Source: Euonymus europaeus
Lineage: Eukaryota; Streptophyta; Magnoliopsida; Celastrales; Celastraceae
Direction of reading: 5' to 3'
NCBI GenBank assembly: GCA_963580455.1
Contig: OY756962.1
Coordinates: forward strand, 27,479,001 to 27,543,000
DNA length: 64,000 nucleotides
Shown: in pieces, positions 26,368-38,380 of the stretch
Numbering within the stretch: position 1 is the stretch's first letter
Layout of the letters: each line of letters starts with the position of its first letter
Notes under the pieces: model-generated
The model's database searches: none
What the model was told of the DNA's origin: nothing
What the model saw: only the letters and a program-made list of their open reading frames with translations
Program-made: the position numbers and the translations under genes

Positions 26368-26886
26368 GTGGTTTCTTTACGTAAACGGTTTTATGAATAT
26401 CCGTTGACTCCGAGTTCTGAATTCGATGATTTTTAGCTTGATTTCACACTACTTTTCGAGCTCTAAAATCCTGGCATTTCGGATTTTGATTTCAGAACTC
26501 GTGGCTAGTTTGTCTCGTTTCACCTATTTGGCCGCGAAATGTGGTTTCTTTACGTAAACGGTTTTATGAATATCCGTTGACTCCGAGTTCTGAATTCGAT
26601 GATTTTTAGCTTGGTTTAACACTACTTTTTGAGCTCTACAATCCTTGAATTTTAGATTTTGATTTCAGAACTCGTGGCTAGTAGGTCTTGATTCACCTAT
26701 TTAGCGGCGAAATGTGGTTTCTTTACGTAAACGGTTTTATGAATATCTGTTGACTCCGAGTTCTGAATTCGGTGATTTTTAGCTTGATTTCACACTACTT
26801 TTCGAGCTCTACAATCCTGGCATTTCGGATTTTGATTTCAGAACTCGTGGCTAGTTGGTCTCGTTTCACCTATTTAACCGCAAAAT

Positions 26887-27058
26887 GTGGTTTCTTTACG
26901 TAACGGTTTTATGAATATCCGTTGACTCCGAGTTCTGAATTCGGTGATTTTTAGCTTGATTTCACACTACTTTTCGAGCTCTACAATCCTGGCATTTCGG
27001 ATTTTGATTTCAGAACTCGTGGCTAGTAGGTCTCGATTCACCTATTTAGCGGCGAAAT
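26887..27058 (+). repeat. 172-bp monomer: ACGTAACGG
   Basis: One A is lost inside the palindrome region (ACGTAAACGG to ACGTAACGG). Seen once, independent of the CGTACG and ACGAAACGG changes. Confidence 0.9.
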
Positions 27059-28442
27059 GTGGTTTCTTTACGTAAACGGTTTTATGAATATCCGATGACT
27101 CCGAGTTCTGAATTCGGTGATTTTTAGCTTGATTTCACACTACTTTTCGAGCTCTACAATCCTGGCATTTCGGATTTTGATTTCAGAACTCGTGGCTAGT
27201 AGGTCTCGTTTCACCTAGTTAGCCGCGAAATTTGGTTTCTTTACGTAAACGGTTTTATGAATATCCATTGACTCCGAGTTCTGAATTCGATGATTTTTAG
27301 CTTGATTTCACACTACTTTTCGAGCTCTAAAATCCTGGCATTTCAGATTTTTATTTCAGAACTCGTGGCTAGTAGGTCTCGATTCACCTATTTAGCCGCG
27401 AAATGTGGTTTCTTTACGTAAACGGTTTTATGAATATCCGTTGACTCCGAGTTCTGAATTCGGTGATTTTTAGCTTGATTTCACACTACTTTTCGAGCTC
27501 TACAATCCTAGGGTTTCGGATTTTGATTTCAGAACCCGTGGCTAGTTGGTCTCGTTTCACCTATTTAACCGCAAAATGTGGTTTCTTTACGTAAACGGTT
27601 TTATGAATATCCGATGACTCCGAGTTCTGAATTCGGTGATTTTTAGCTTGATTTCACACTACTTTCCGAGCTCTACAATCCTGGCATTTCGGATTTTGAT
27701 TTCAGAACTCGTGGCTAGTTCGTCTCGTTTCACCTATTTAGCCGCGAAATGTGGTTTCTTTACGTAAACGGTTTTATGAATATCCGTTGACTCCGAGTTC
27801 TGAATTCGTTGATTTTTAGCTTGATTTCACACTACTTTTCGAGCTCTACAATCCTGGCATTTCGGATTTTGATTTCAGAACTCGTGGCTAGTTCGTCTCG
27901 TTTCACCTATTTAGCCGCAAAATGTGGTTTCTTTACGTAAACGGTTTTATGAATATCCGATGACTCCGAGTTCTGAATTCGGTGATTTTTAGCTTGATTA
28001 CACACTACTTTTCGAGCTCTACAATCTTGGCGTTTCGGATTTTGATTTCGGAACTCGTGGCTAGTTGGTCATGTTTCACCTATTTAGCCGCAAAATGTGG
28101 TTTCTTTACGTAAACGGTTTTATGAATATCCGTTGACTCCGAGTTCTGAATTCGTTGATTTTTAGCTTGATTTCACACTACTTTTCGAGCTCTACAATCC
28201 TGGCATTTCGGATTTTGATTTCAGAACTCGTGGCTAGTAGGTCTCGTTTCACCTAGTTAGCCGCGAAATGTGGTTTCTTTACGTAAACGGTTTTATGAAT
28301 ATCCGATGACTCCGAGTTCTGAATTCGGTGATTTTTAGCTTGATTTCACACTACTTTTCGAGCTCTACAATCCTGGCATTTCGGATTTTGATTTCAGAAC
28401 TCGTGGCTAGTAGGTCTCGTTTCACCTAGTTAGCCGCGAAAT

Positions 28443-29307
28443 GTGGTTTCTTTACGTAAACGGTTTTATGAATATCCGTTGACTCCGAGTTCTGAATTCG
28501 GTGATTTTTAGCTTGATTTCACACTACTTTTCGAGCTCTACAATCCTGGCATTTCGGATTTTGATTTCAGAACTCGTGGCTAGTTGGTCTCGTTTCACCT
28601 ATTTAGCCGCGAAATGTGGTTTCTTTACGTAAACGGTTTTATGAATATCCGATGACTCCGAGTTCTGAATTCGTTGATTTTTAGCTTGATTTCACACTAC
28701 TTTTTGAGCTCTACAATCCTGGCATTTCGGATTTTGATTTCAGAACTCGTGGCTAGTAGGTCTCGTTTCACCTAGTTAGCCGCGAAATGTGGTTTCTTTA
28801 CGTAAACGGTTTTATGAATATCCGTTGACTCCGAGTTCCGAATTCGGCGATTTTTTGCTTGATTTCACACTACTTTTCGAGCTCTACGATTCTGGGGTTT
28901 CGGATTTTTATTTCAGAACTCGTGGCTAGTAGGTCTCGTTTCACCTAGTTAGCAGCGAAATGTGGTTTCTTTATGTAAACGGTTTTATGAATATCCGTTG
29001 ACTCCGAGTTCTGAATTCGATGATTTTTAGCTTGGTTTAACACTACTTTTTGAGCTCTACAATCCTTGAATTTCAGATTTTGATTTCAGAACTCGTGGCT
29101 AGTAGTTCTCGATTCACCTATTTAGCGGCGAAATGTGGTTTCTTTACGTAAACGGTTTTATGAATATCCGATGACTCCGAGTTCTGAATTCTGTGATTTT
29201 TAGCTTGATTACACACTACTTTTCGAGATCTACAATCTTGGAGTTTCGGATTTTGATTTCAGAACTCGTGGCTAGTTGGTCTCGTTTCACCTATTTAGCC
29301 GCAAAAT
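28443..29307 (+). repeat. Five-monomer segment copied at 34293-35157
   Basis: Matches at +5850 bp. Both copies carry the rare GCGATTTTTTGCTTG (28851 and 34701) and GGATTTTTATTTC. Differences are CpG-type (TTTATGTAAAC against TTTACGTAAAC) or single bases (GTAGTTCTCG here). Confidence 0.84.
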
Positions 29308-29826
29308 GTGGTTTCTTTACGTAAACGGTTTTATGAATATCCGTTGACTCCGAGTTCTGAATTCGGTGATTTTTAGCTTGATTTCACACTACTTTTCGAG
29401 CTCCACAATCCTGGCATTTCGGATTTTGATTTCAGAACTCGTGGCTAGTAGGTCTCGTTTCACCTAGTTAGCCGCGAAATGTGGTTTCTTTACGTAAACG
29501 GTTTTATGAATATCCGTTGACTCCGAGTTCCGAATTCGGCGATTTTTAACTTGATTTCACACTACTTTTCGAGCTCTACGATTCTGGGGTTTCGGATTTT
29601 GATTTCAGAACTCGTGGATAGTAGGTCTCGATTCACCTAGTTAGCAGCGAAATGTGGTTTCATTACGTAAACGGTTTTATGAATATCCGTTGACTCCGAG
29701 TTCTGAATTCGGTGATTTTTAGCTTGATTTCACACTACTTTTCGAGCTCTACAATCTTGGCGTTTCGGATTTTGATTTCAGAACTCGTGGCTAGTTGGTC
29801 TCGTTTCACCTATTTGGCCGCGAAAT

Positions 29827-29986
29827 GTGGTTTCTTTACGTAAACGGTTTTATGAATATCCGTTGACTCCGAGTTCTGAATTCGATGATTTTTAGCTTGG
29901 TTTCACACTACTTTTTGAGCTCTACAATCCTTGAATTTCAGAACTCGTGGCTAGTAGGTCTCGATTCACCTATTTAGCGGCGAAAT
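29827..29986 (+). repeat. 160-bp monomer (13-bp deletion), copy 1
   Basis: CCTTGAATTTCAG runs straight into AACTCG. Full-length relatives (for example near 25950) have two ATTTCAG copies 13 bp apart here; one copy and the interval are lost, as expected for slippage or single-strand annealing between short direct repeats. Confidence 0.93.
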
Positions 29987-30159
29987 GTGGTTTCTTTACG
30001 TAAACGGTTTTATGAATATCTGTTGACTCCGAGTTCTGAATTCGGTGATTTTTAGCTTGATATCACACTACTTTTCGAGCTCTACAATCCTGGAATTTCG
30101 GATTTTGATTTCAGAACTCGTGGCCAGTTGGTCTCGTTTCACCCAGTTAGCCGCGAAAT

Positions 30160-30330
30160 GTAGTTTCTTTACGTACGGTTTTATGAATATCCGTTGACTC
30201 CGAGTTCTGAATTCGGTGATTTTTAGCTTGATTTCACACTACTTTTCGAGCTCTACAATCCTGGCATTTCGGATTTTGATTTCAGAACTCGTGGCTAGTA
30301 GGTCTCGTTTCACCTAGTTAGCAGCGAAAT
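30160..30330 (+). repeat. 171-bp CGTACG monomer, copy 2
   Basis: Same two-base loss and GTAGTTTC start as the copy at 26197, inside the second copy of the 17-monomer module. It reads CGTACGGTTTT here against CGTACGATTTT in copy 1. Confidence 0.92.
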
Positions 30331-31022
30331 GTGGTTTCTTTACGTAAACGGTTTTATGAATATCCGTTGACTCCGAGTTCTGAATTCGATGATTTTTAGC
30401 TTGATTTCACACTACTTTTCGAGCTCTAAAATCCTGGCATTTCGGATTTTGATTTCAGAACTCGTGGCTAGTTTGTCTCGTTTCACCTATTTGGCCGCGA
30501 AATGTGGTTTCTTTACGTAAACGGTTTTATGAATATCCGTTGACTCCGAGTTCTGAATTCGGTGATTTTTAGCTTGATTTCACACTACTTTTCGAGCTCT
30601 ACAATCCTGTGTTTTCGGATTTCGATTTCAGAACTCGTGGCTACTAGGTCTCGTTTCACCTAGTTAGCCGCGAAATGTGGTTTCTTTACGTAAACGGTTT
30701 TATGAATATCCGTTGACTCCGAGTTCTGAATTCGATGATTTTTAGCTTGGTTTCACACTACTTTTTGAGCTCTACAATCCTTGAATTTCAGATTTTGATT
30801 TCAGAACTCGTGGCTAGTAGGTCTCGATTCACCTATTTAGCGGCGAAATGTGGTTTCTTTACGTAAACGGTTTTATGAATATCTGTTGACTCCGAGTTCT
30901 GAATTCGGTGATTTTTAGCTTGATATCACACTACTTTTCGAGCTCTACAATCCTGGAATTTCGGATTTTGATTTCAGAACTCGTGGCCAGTTGGTCTCGT
31001 TTCACCCAGTTAGCCGCGAAAT

Positions 31023-31193
31023 GTAGTTTCTTTACGTACGATTTTATGAATATCCGTTGACTCCGAGTTCTGAATTCGGTGATTTTTAGCTTGATTTCAC
31101 ACTACTTTTCGAGCTCTACAATCCTGGCATTTCGGATTTTGATTTCAGAACTCGTGGCTAGTAGGTCTCGTTTCACCTAGTTAGCAGCGAAAT
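31023..31193 (+). repeat. 171-bp CGTACG monomer, copy 3
   Basis: Same two-base loss with CGTACGATTTT, preceded by a GATATCACAC monomer as in the other copies. Confidence 0.92.
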
Positions 31194-31885
31194 GTGGTTT
31201 CTTTACGTAAACGGTTTTATGAATATCCGTTGACTCCGAGTTCTGAATTCGATGATTTTTAGCTTGATTTCACACTACTTTTCGAGCTCTACAATCCTGG
31301 ATTTTCGGATTTCGATTTCAGAACTCGTGGCTAGTAGGTCTCGTTTTACCTATTTAGCCGCGAAATGTGGTTTCTTTACGTAAACGGTTTTATGAATATC
31401 CGTTGACTACGAGTTCTGAATTCGGTGATTTTCAGCTTGATTTCACACTAATTTTCGAGCTCTACGATCCTTGCATTTCGGATTTTGATTTCAGAACTCG
31501 TGGCTAGTTTGTCTCGTTTCACCTAGTTAGCCGCGAAATGTGGTTTCTTTATGTAAACGGTTTTATGAATATCCGTTGACTCCGAGTTCTGAATTCGATG
31601 ATTTTTAGCTTGGTTTAACACTACTTTTTGAGCTCTACAATCCTTGAATTTCAGATTTTGATTTCAGAACTCGTGGCTAGTAGGTCTCGATTCACCTATT
31701 TAGCGGCGAAATGTGGTTTCTTTACGTAAACGGTTTTATGAATATCCGATGACTCCGAGTTCTGAATTCTGTGATTTTTAGCTTGATTTCACACTACTTT
31801 TCGAGCTCCACAATCCTGGCATTTCGGATTTTGATTTCAGAACTCGTGGCTAGTTGGTCTCGTTTCACCTATTTAGCCGCGAAAT

Positions 31886-32923
31886 GTGGTTTCTTTACGT
31901 AAACGGTTTTATGAATATCCGATGACTCCGAGTTCTGAATTCGTTGATTTTTAGCTTGATTTCACACTACTTTTCGAGCTCTACAATCCTGGCATTTCGG
32001 ATTTTGATTTCAGAACTCGTGGCTAGTAGGTCTCGTTTCACCTAGTTAGCCGCGAAATGTGGTTTCTTTACGTAAACGGTTTTATGAATATCCGTTGACT
32101 CCGAGTTCCGAATTCGGCGATTTTTAGCTTGATTTCACACTACTTTTCGAGCTCTACGATTCTGGGGTTTCGGATTTTGATTTCAGAACTCGTGGCTAGT
32201 AGGTCTCGTTTCACCTAGTTAGCAGCGAAATGTGGTTTCTTTACGTAAACGGTTTTATGAATATCCGTTGACTCCGAGTTCTGAATTCGATGATTTTTAG
32301 CTTGGTTTAACACTACTTTTTGAGCTCTACAATCCTTGATTTTCAGATTTTGATTTCAGAACTCGTGGCTAGTAGGTCTCGATTCACCTATTTAGCGGCG
32401 AAATGTGGTTTCTTTACGTAAACGGTTTTATGAATATCCGATGACTCCGAGTTCTGAATTCTGTGATTTTTAGCTTGATTACACACTACTTTTCGAGATC
32501 TACAATCTTGGAGTTTCGGATTTTGATTTCAGAACTCGTGGCTAGTTGGTCTCGTTTCACCTATTTAGCCGCAAAATGTGGTTTCTTTACGTAAACGGTT
32601 TTATGAATATCCGTTGACTCCGAGTTCTGAATTCGGTGATTTTTAGCTTGATTTCACACTACTTTTCGAGCTCTACAATCCTGGCATTTCGGATTTTGAT
32701 TTCAGAACTCGTGGCTAGTAGGTCTCGTTTCACCTATTTAGCCGCGAAATGTGGTTTCTTTACGTAAACGGTTTTATGAATATCCGTTGACTCCGAGTTC
32801 CGAATTCGGCGATTTTTAGCTTGATTTCACACTACTTTTCGAGCTCTACGATTCTGGTGTTTCGGATTTTGATTTCAGAACTCGTGGATAGTAGGTCTCG
32901 ATTCACCTAGTTAGCCGCGAAAT
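31886..32923 (+). repeat. Third occurrence of the module core
   Basis: Closer to 24640-25677 than to the intermediate copy at 28.6-29.6 kb: it shares CTGGTGTTTCGG and CCTTGATTTTC with the former, where the latter has CTGGGG and CCTTGAATTTC. Within it, 32280-32550 is repeated at 32970-33240 at a 692-bp (four-monomer) offset. Confidence 0.83.
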
Positions 32924-33269
32924 GTGGTTTCATTACGTAAACGGTTTTATGAATATCCGTTGACTCCGAGTTCTGAATTCGATGATTTTTAGCTTGGTTT
33001 AACACTACTTTTTGAGCTCTACAATCCTTGATTTTCAGATTTTGATTTCAGAACTCGTGGCTAGTAGGTCTCGATTCACCTATTTAGCGGCGAAATGTGG
33101 TTTCTTTACGTAAACGGTTTTATGAATATCCGATGACTCCGAGTTCTGAATTCTGTGATTTTTAGCTTGATTACACACTACTTTTCGAGATCTACAATCT
33201 TGGAGTTTCGGATTTTGATTTCAGAACTCGTGGCTAGTTGGTCTCGTTTCACCTATTTGGCCGCGAAAT

Positions 33270-33429
33270 GTGGTTTCTTTACGTAAACGGTTTTATGAAT
33301 ATCCGTTGACTCCGAGTTCTGAATTCGATGATTTTTAGCTTGGTTTCACACTACTTTTTGAGCTCTACAATCCTTGAATTTCAGAACTCGTGGCTAGTAG
33401 GTCTCGATTCACCTATTTAGCGGCGAAAT
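33270..33429 (+). repeat. 160-bp monomer, copy 2
   Basis: Same ATTTCAG-flanked 13-bp deletion and the same GATATCACAC monomer downstream as in the copy at 29827. The relative at about 30790 keeps full length, so deleted and undeleted versions of this block coexist. Confidence 0.93.
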
Positions 33430-33602
33430 GTGGTTTCTTTACGTAAACGGTTTTATGAATATCTGTTGACTCCGAGTTCTGAATTCGGTGATTTTTAGCT
33501 TGATATCACACTACTTTTCGAGCTCTACAATCCTGGAATTTCGGATTTTGATTTCAGAACTCGTGGCCAGTTGGTCTCGTTTCACCCAGTTAGCCGCGAA
33601 AT

Positions 33603-33773
33603 GTAGTTTCTTTACGTACGGTTTTATGAATATCCGTTGACTCCGAGTTCTGAATTCGGTGATTTTTAGCTTGATTTCACACTACTTTTCGAGCTCTACA
33701 ATCCTGGCATTTCGGATTTTGATTTCAGAACTCGTGGCTAGTAGGTCTCGTTTCACCTAGTTAGCAGCGAAAT
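33603..33773 (+). repeat. 171-bp CGTACG monomer, copy 4
   Basis: Same two-base loss, CGTACGGTTTT version, two monomers after the 160-bp unit at 33270. Confidence 0.92.
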
Positions 33774-34292
33774 GTGGTTTCTTTACGTAAACGGTTTTAT
33801 GAATATCCGTTGACTCCGAGTTCTGAATTCGATGATTTTTAGCTTGATTTCACACTACTTTTCGAGCTCTAAAATCCTGGCATTTCGGATTTTGATTTCA
33901 GAACTCGTGGCTAGTTTGTCTCGTTTCACCTATTTGGCCGCGAAATGTGGTTTCTTTACGTAAACGGTTTTATGAATATCCGTTGACTCCGAGTTCTGAA
34001 TTCGGTGATTTTTAGCTTGATTTCACACTACTTTTCGAGCTCTACAATCCTGTGTTTTCGGATTTCGATTTCAGAACTCGTGGCTACTAGGTCTCGTTTC
34101 ACCTAGTTAGCCGCGAAATGTGGTTTCTTTACGTAAACGGTTTTAGGAATATCCGTTGACTCCGAGTTCTTAATTCGGTGATTTTTAGCTTGATTTCACA
34201 CTACTTTTCGAGCTCTACAATCCTGGCATTTCGGATTTTGATTTCAGAACTCGTGGTTAGTAGGTCTCGTTTCACCTAGTTAGCCGCGAAAT

Positions 34293-35157
34293 GTGGTTTC
34301 TTTACGTAAACGGTTTTATGAATATCCGTTGACTCCGAGTTCTGAATTCGGTGATTTTTAGCTTGATTTCACACTACTTTTCGAGCTCTACAATCCTGGC
34401 ATTTCGGATTTTGATTTCAGAACTCGTGGCTAGTTGGTCTCGTTTCACCTATTTAGCCGCGAAATGTGGTTTCTTTACGTAAACGGTTTTATGAATATCC
34501 GATGACTCCGAGTTCTGAATTCGTTGATTTTTAGCTTGATTTCACACTACTTTTTGAGCTCTACAATCCTGGCATTTCGGATTTTGATTTCAGAACTCGT
34601 GGCTAGTAGGTCTCGTTTCACCTAGTTAGCCGCGAAATGTGGTTTCTTTACGTAAACGGTTTTATGAATATCCGTTGACTCCGAGTTCCGAATTCGGCGA
34701 TTTTTTGCTTGATTTCACACTACTTTTCGAGCTCTACGATTCTGGGGTTTCGGATTTTTATTTCAGAACTCGTGGCTAGTAGGTCTCGTTTCACCTAGTT
34801 AGCAGCGAAATGTGGTTTCTTTACGTAAACGGTTTTATGAATATCCGTTGACTCCGAGTTCTGAATTCGATGATTTTTAGCTTGGTTTAACACTACTTTT
34901 TGAGCTCTACAATCCTTGAATTTCAGATTTTGATTTCAGAACTCGTGGCTAGTAGGTCTCGATTCACCTATTTAGCGGCGAAATGTGGTTTCTTTACGTA
35001 AACGGTTTTATGAATATCCGATGACTCCGAGTTCTGAATTCTGTGATTTTTAGCTTGATTACACACTACTTTTCGAGATCTACAATCTTGGAGTTTCGGA
35101 TTTTGATTTCAGAACTCGTGGCTAGTTGGTCTCGTTTCACCTATTTAGCCGCAAAAT
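34293..35157 (+). repeat. Second copy of 28443-29307
   Basis: Fourth occurrence of the subarray II module, identified by GCGATTTTTTGCTTG at about 34695 and CTGGGGTTTCGG at 34742. It is followed directly by a 160-bp monomer, unlike the copy at 28.4-29.3 kb. Confidence 0.84.
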
Positions 35158-35317
35158 GTGGTTTCTTTACGTAAACGGTTTTATGAATATCCGTTGACTC
35201 CGAGTTCTGAATTCGATGATTTTTAGCTTGGTTTCACACTACTTTTTGAGCTCTACAATCCTTGAATTTCAGAACTCGTGGCTAGTAGGTCTCGATTCAC
35301 CTATTTAGCGGCGAAAT
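35158..35317 (+). repeat. 160-bp monomer, copy 3
   Basis: Same deletion and same downstream neighbour as the copies at 29827 and 33270; offset from copy 2 is 1888 bp. Confidence 0.93.
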
Positions 35318-35490
35318 GTGGTTTCTTTACGTAAACGGTTTTATGAATATCTGTTGACTCCGAGTTCTGAATTCGGTGATTTTTAGCTTGATATCACACT
35401 ACTTTTCGAGCTCTACAATCCTGGAATTTCGGATTTTGATTTCAGAACTCGTGGCCAGTTGGTCTCGTTTCACCCAGTTAGCCGCGAAAT

Positions 35491-35661
35491 GTAGTTTCTT
35501 TACGTACGGTTTTATGAATATCCGTTGACTCCGAGTTCTGAATTCGGTGATTTTTAGCTTGATTTCACACTACTTTTCGAGCTCTACAATCCTGGCATTT
35601 CGGATTTTGATTTCAGAACTCGTGGCTAGTAGGTCTCGTTTCACCTAGTTAGCAGCGAAAT
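35491..35661 (+). repeat. 171-bp CGTACG monomer, copy 5
   Basis: Same two-base loss, CGTACGGTTTT version, two monomers after the 160-bp unit at 35158. Last occurrence in the window. Confidence 0.92.
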
Positions 35662-38380
35662 GTGGTTTCTTTACGTAAACGGTTTTATGAATATCCGTTG
35701 ACTCCGAGTTCTGAATTCGGTGATTTTTAGCTTGATTTCACACTACTTTTCGAGCTCTACAATCCTGGCATTTCGGATTTTGATTTCAGAACTCGTGGCT
35801 AGTAGGTCTCGTTTCACCTAGTTAGCAGCGAAATGTGGTTTCTTTACGTAAACGGTTTTATGAATATCCGTTGACTCCGAGTTCTGAATTCGATGATTTT
35901 TAGCTTGATTTCACACTACTTTTCGAGCTCTAAAATCCTGGCATTTCGGATTTTGATTTCAGAACTCGTGGCTAGTTTGTCTCGTTTCACCTATTTGGCC
36001 GCGAAATGTGGTTTCTTTACGTAAACGGTTTTATGAATATCCGTTGACTCCGAGTTCTGAATTCGGTGATTTTTAGCTTGATTTCACACTACTTTTCGAG
36101 CTCTACAATCCTGTGTTTTCGGATTTCGATTTCAGAACTCGTGGCTACTAGGTCTCGTTTCACCTAGTTAGCCGCGAAATGTGGTTTCTTTACGTAAACG
36201 GTTTTAGGAATATCCGTTGACTCCGAGTTCTTAATTCGGTGATTTTTAGCTTGATTTCACACTACTTTTCGAGCTCTAAAATCCTGTGTTTTCGGATTTC
36301 GATTTCAGAACTCGTGGCTAGTAGGTCTCGTTTCACCTGGTTAGCCGCAAAATGTGGTTTCTTTACGTAAACGGTTTTATGAATATCCGTTGACTCCGAG
36401 TTCTGAATTCGGTGATTTTTAGCTTGGTTTCACACTAATTTTTGAGCTCTACAATCCTCGTTTTTCGGATTTCAATTTCAGAACTCGTGGCTAGTAGGTC
36501 TCGTTTCACCTAGTTAGCCGCGAAATGTGGTTTCTTTACGTAAACAGTTTTATGAATATCCGTTGACTCCGAGTTCTGAATTCGGTGATTTTTAGCTTGA
36601 TTTCACACTACTTTTCGAGCTCTACAATCTTGGGTTTTCGGATTTCGATTTCAGAACTCGTGGCTACTAGGTCTCGTTTCACCTACTTAGCCGCGAAATG
36701 TGGTTGCTTTACGTAAACGGTTTTATGAATATCCGTTGACTCCGAGTTCCTAATTCGGTTATTTTTAGCTTGATTTCACACTACTTTTCGAGCTCTACAA
36801 TCCTGTGTTTTCGGATTTCGATTTCAGAACTCGTGGCTAGTAGGTCTCGTTTCACCTAGTTAGCCGCGAAATGTGGTTTCTTTACGTAAACGGTTTTAGG
36901 AATATCCGTTGACTCCGAGTTCTGAATTCGGTGATTTTTAGCTTGGTTTCACACTAATTTTCGAGGTCTACAATCCTCGGTTTTTGGATTTCCATTTCAG
37001 AACTCGTGGCTAGTAGGTCTCATTTCACTTAGTTAGCCGCGAAATGTGGTTTCTTTACGTAAACGGTTTTATGAATATCCGTTGACTCCGAGTTCTGAAT
37101 TCGGTGATTTTTAGCTTTATTTCACACTACTTTTTGAGCTCTACAATCCTGGCGTTTCGGATTTTGATTTCAGAACTCGTGGCTTGTAGGTCTCGTTTCA
37201 CCTAGTTAGCCGCAAAATGTGGTTTCTTTACGTAAACGGTTTTATGAATATCCGTTGACTCCGAGTTCTGAATTCGGTGATTTTTAGCTTGATTTCACAC
37301 TACTTTTCGAGCTCTACAATCTTGGGTTTTCGGATTTCGATTTCAGAACTCGTGGCTACTAGGTCTCGTTTCACCTACTTAGCCGCGAAATGTGGTAGCT
37401 TTACGTAAACGGTTTTATGAATATCCGTTGACTCCGAGTTCTTAATTCGGTGATTTTTAGCTTGATTTCACACTACTTTTCGAGCTCTAAAATCCTGTGT
37501 TTTCGGATTTCGATTTCAGAACTCGTGGCTAGTAGGTCTCGTTTCACCTAGTTAGCCGCAAAATGTGGTTTCTTTACGTAAACGGTTTTATGAATATCCG
37601 TTGACTCCGAGTTCTGAATTCGGTGATTTTTAGCTTGGTTTCACACTAATTTTTGAGCTCTACAATCCTCGGTTTTCGGATTTCCATTTCAGAACTCGTG
37701 GCTAGTAGGTCTCGTTTCACTTAGTTAGCCGCGAAATGTGGTTTCTTTACGTAAACGGTTTTATGAATATCCGTTGACTCCGAGTTCTGAATTCGGTGAT
37801 TTTTAGCTTGATTTCACACTACTTTTCGAGCTCTACAATCCTGTGTTTTCGGATTTCGATTTCAGAACTCGTGGCTACTAGGTCTCGTTTCACCTAGTTA
37901 GCCGCGAAATGTGGTTTCTTTACGTAAACGGTTTTAGGAATATCCGTTGACTCCGAGTTCTTAATTCGGTGATTTTTAGCTTGATTTCACACTACTTTTC
38001 GAGCTCTAAAATCCTGTGTTTTCGGATTTCGATTTCAGAACTCGTGGCTAGTAGGTCTCGTTTCACCTGGTTAGCCGCAAAATGTGGTTTCTTTACGTAA
38101 ACGGTTTTATGAATATCCGTTGACTCCGAGTTCTGAATTCGGTGATTTTTAGCTTGGTTTCACACTAATTTTTGAGCTCTACAATCCTCGTTTTTCGGAT
38201 TTCAATTTCAGAACTCGTGGCTAGTAGGTCTCGTTTCACCTAGTTAGCCGCGAAATGTGGTTTCTTTACGTAAACAGTTTTATGAATATCCGTTGACTCC
38301 GAGTTCTGAATTCGGTGATTTTTAGCTTGATTTCACACTACTTTTCGAGCTCTACAATCTTGGGTTTTCGGATTTCGATT
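35662..38380 (+). repeat. 2.7-kb segment duplicated at 39641-42359 (23-monomer offset)
   Basis: All markers from the TTAGCAGCG monomer at 35662 to the m6 body at about 38380 recur at +3979 bp (23 x 173). The few differences I saw are mostly single G/A changes: GAAATGTGGTTGC against GAAATATGGTTGC (40679), CTCATTTCACTT against CTCGTTTCACTT, ACAGTTTTATG against ACGGTTTTATG, TTTTATG against TTTTAAG. Confidence 0.87.
36008..37737 (+). repeat. HOR unit, ten monomers (1730 bp), isolated left copy
   Basis: Complete m3-m4-m5-m6-m7-m8-m9-m10-m1-m2 order. m3 starts again at 37738, but that next copy breaks off within m6 (38257) and joins TTAGCAGCG monomers. Confidence 0.9.

Larger units (their letters stand above)
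23602..26540 (+). repeat. 17-monomer module, copy 1 (repeats at 27578-30503)
   Basis: Rare markers such as TTTCCGAGCTC (23687), GGTCATGTTTCACC (24091), CTGGGGTTTCGG (24916), GTTTCATTACG, GATATCACAC and CGTACG match the right copy at +3976 bp (23 x 173 minus 3). The last shared monomer has AAAATCCTGGCATTT and GTTTGTCTCG. Differences are few, for example CGATTTTAGC against CGATTTTTTGC near 28851. Confidence 0.87.
27578..30503 (+). repeat. 17-monomer module, copy 2
   Basis: Second copy of 23602-26540, 13 bp shorter because one monomer (29827) has the ATTTCAG-flanked deletion. The 1037-bp spacer 26541-27577 between copies is made of related monomers in a different order. Confidence 0.87.
23602..36007 (+). 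repeat. Subarray II: mosaic of repeated kilobase modules
   Basis: Characteristic monomers carry GAATTCGATG with GGTTTAACAC or GGTTTCACAC and CCTTGAATTTC, the tail GGTCTCGATTCACC with GCGGCG, CCGAATTCGGCG with CGATTCTGGGG, GAGATCTACAATCTTGGAG, and TTAGCAGCG. The CTGGGGTTTCGG marker recurs at 24916, 28892, 32162 and 34742 (spacings 3976, 3270 and 2580 bp), each a whole number of monomers minus known deletions. The block is therefore about four overlapping, partly rearranged copies of one module. The CCTGTGTTTTCGG / CTACTAGG subtype of subarray III first appears near 30607 and again at 33947. Confidence 0.86.
33270..36180 (+). repeat. Repeated junction block with 160-bp and 171-bp monomers
   Basis: Monomers starting at 33270 (160 bp), 33430 (GATATCACAC), 33603 (171 bp, CGTACG), 33774 (AAAATCCTGGC, GTTTGTCTCG) and 33947 (CCTGTGTTTTCGG) recur at 35158, 35318, 35491, 35835 and 36008. 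The right set has one extra monomer (35662) that repeats the TTAGCAGCG type. The left set is followed at 34120 by a monomer starting like m4 (TTTTAGGAATATCC, CTTAATTCGG) and ending as a CCTGGCATTT unit, a hybrid. Confidence 0.82.
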
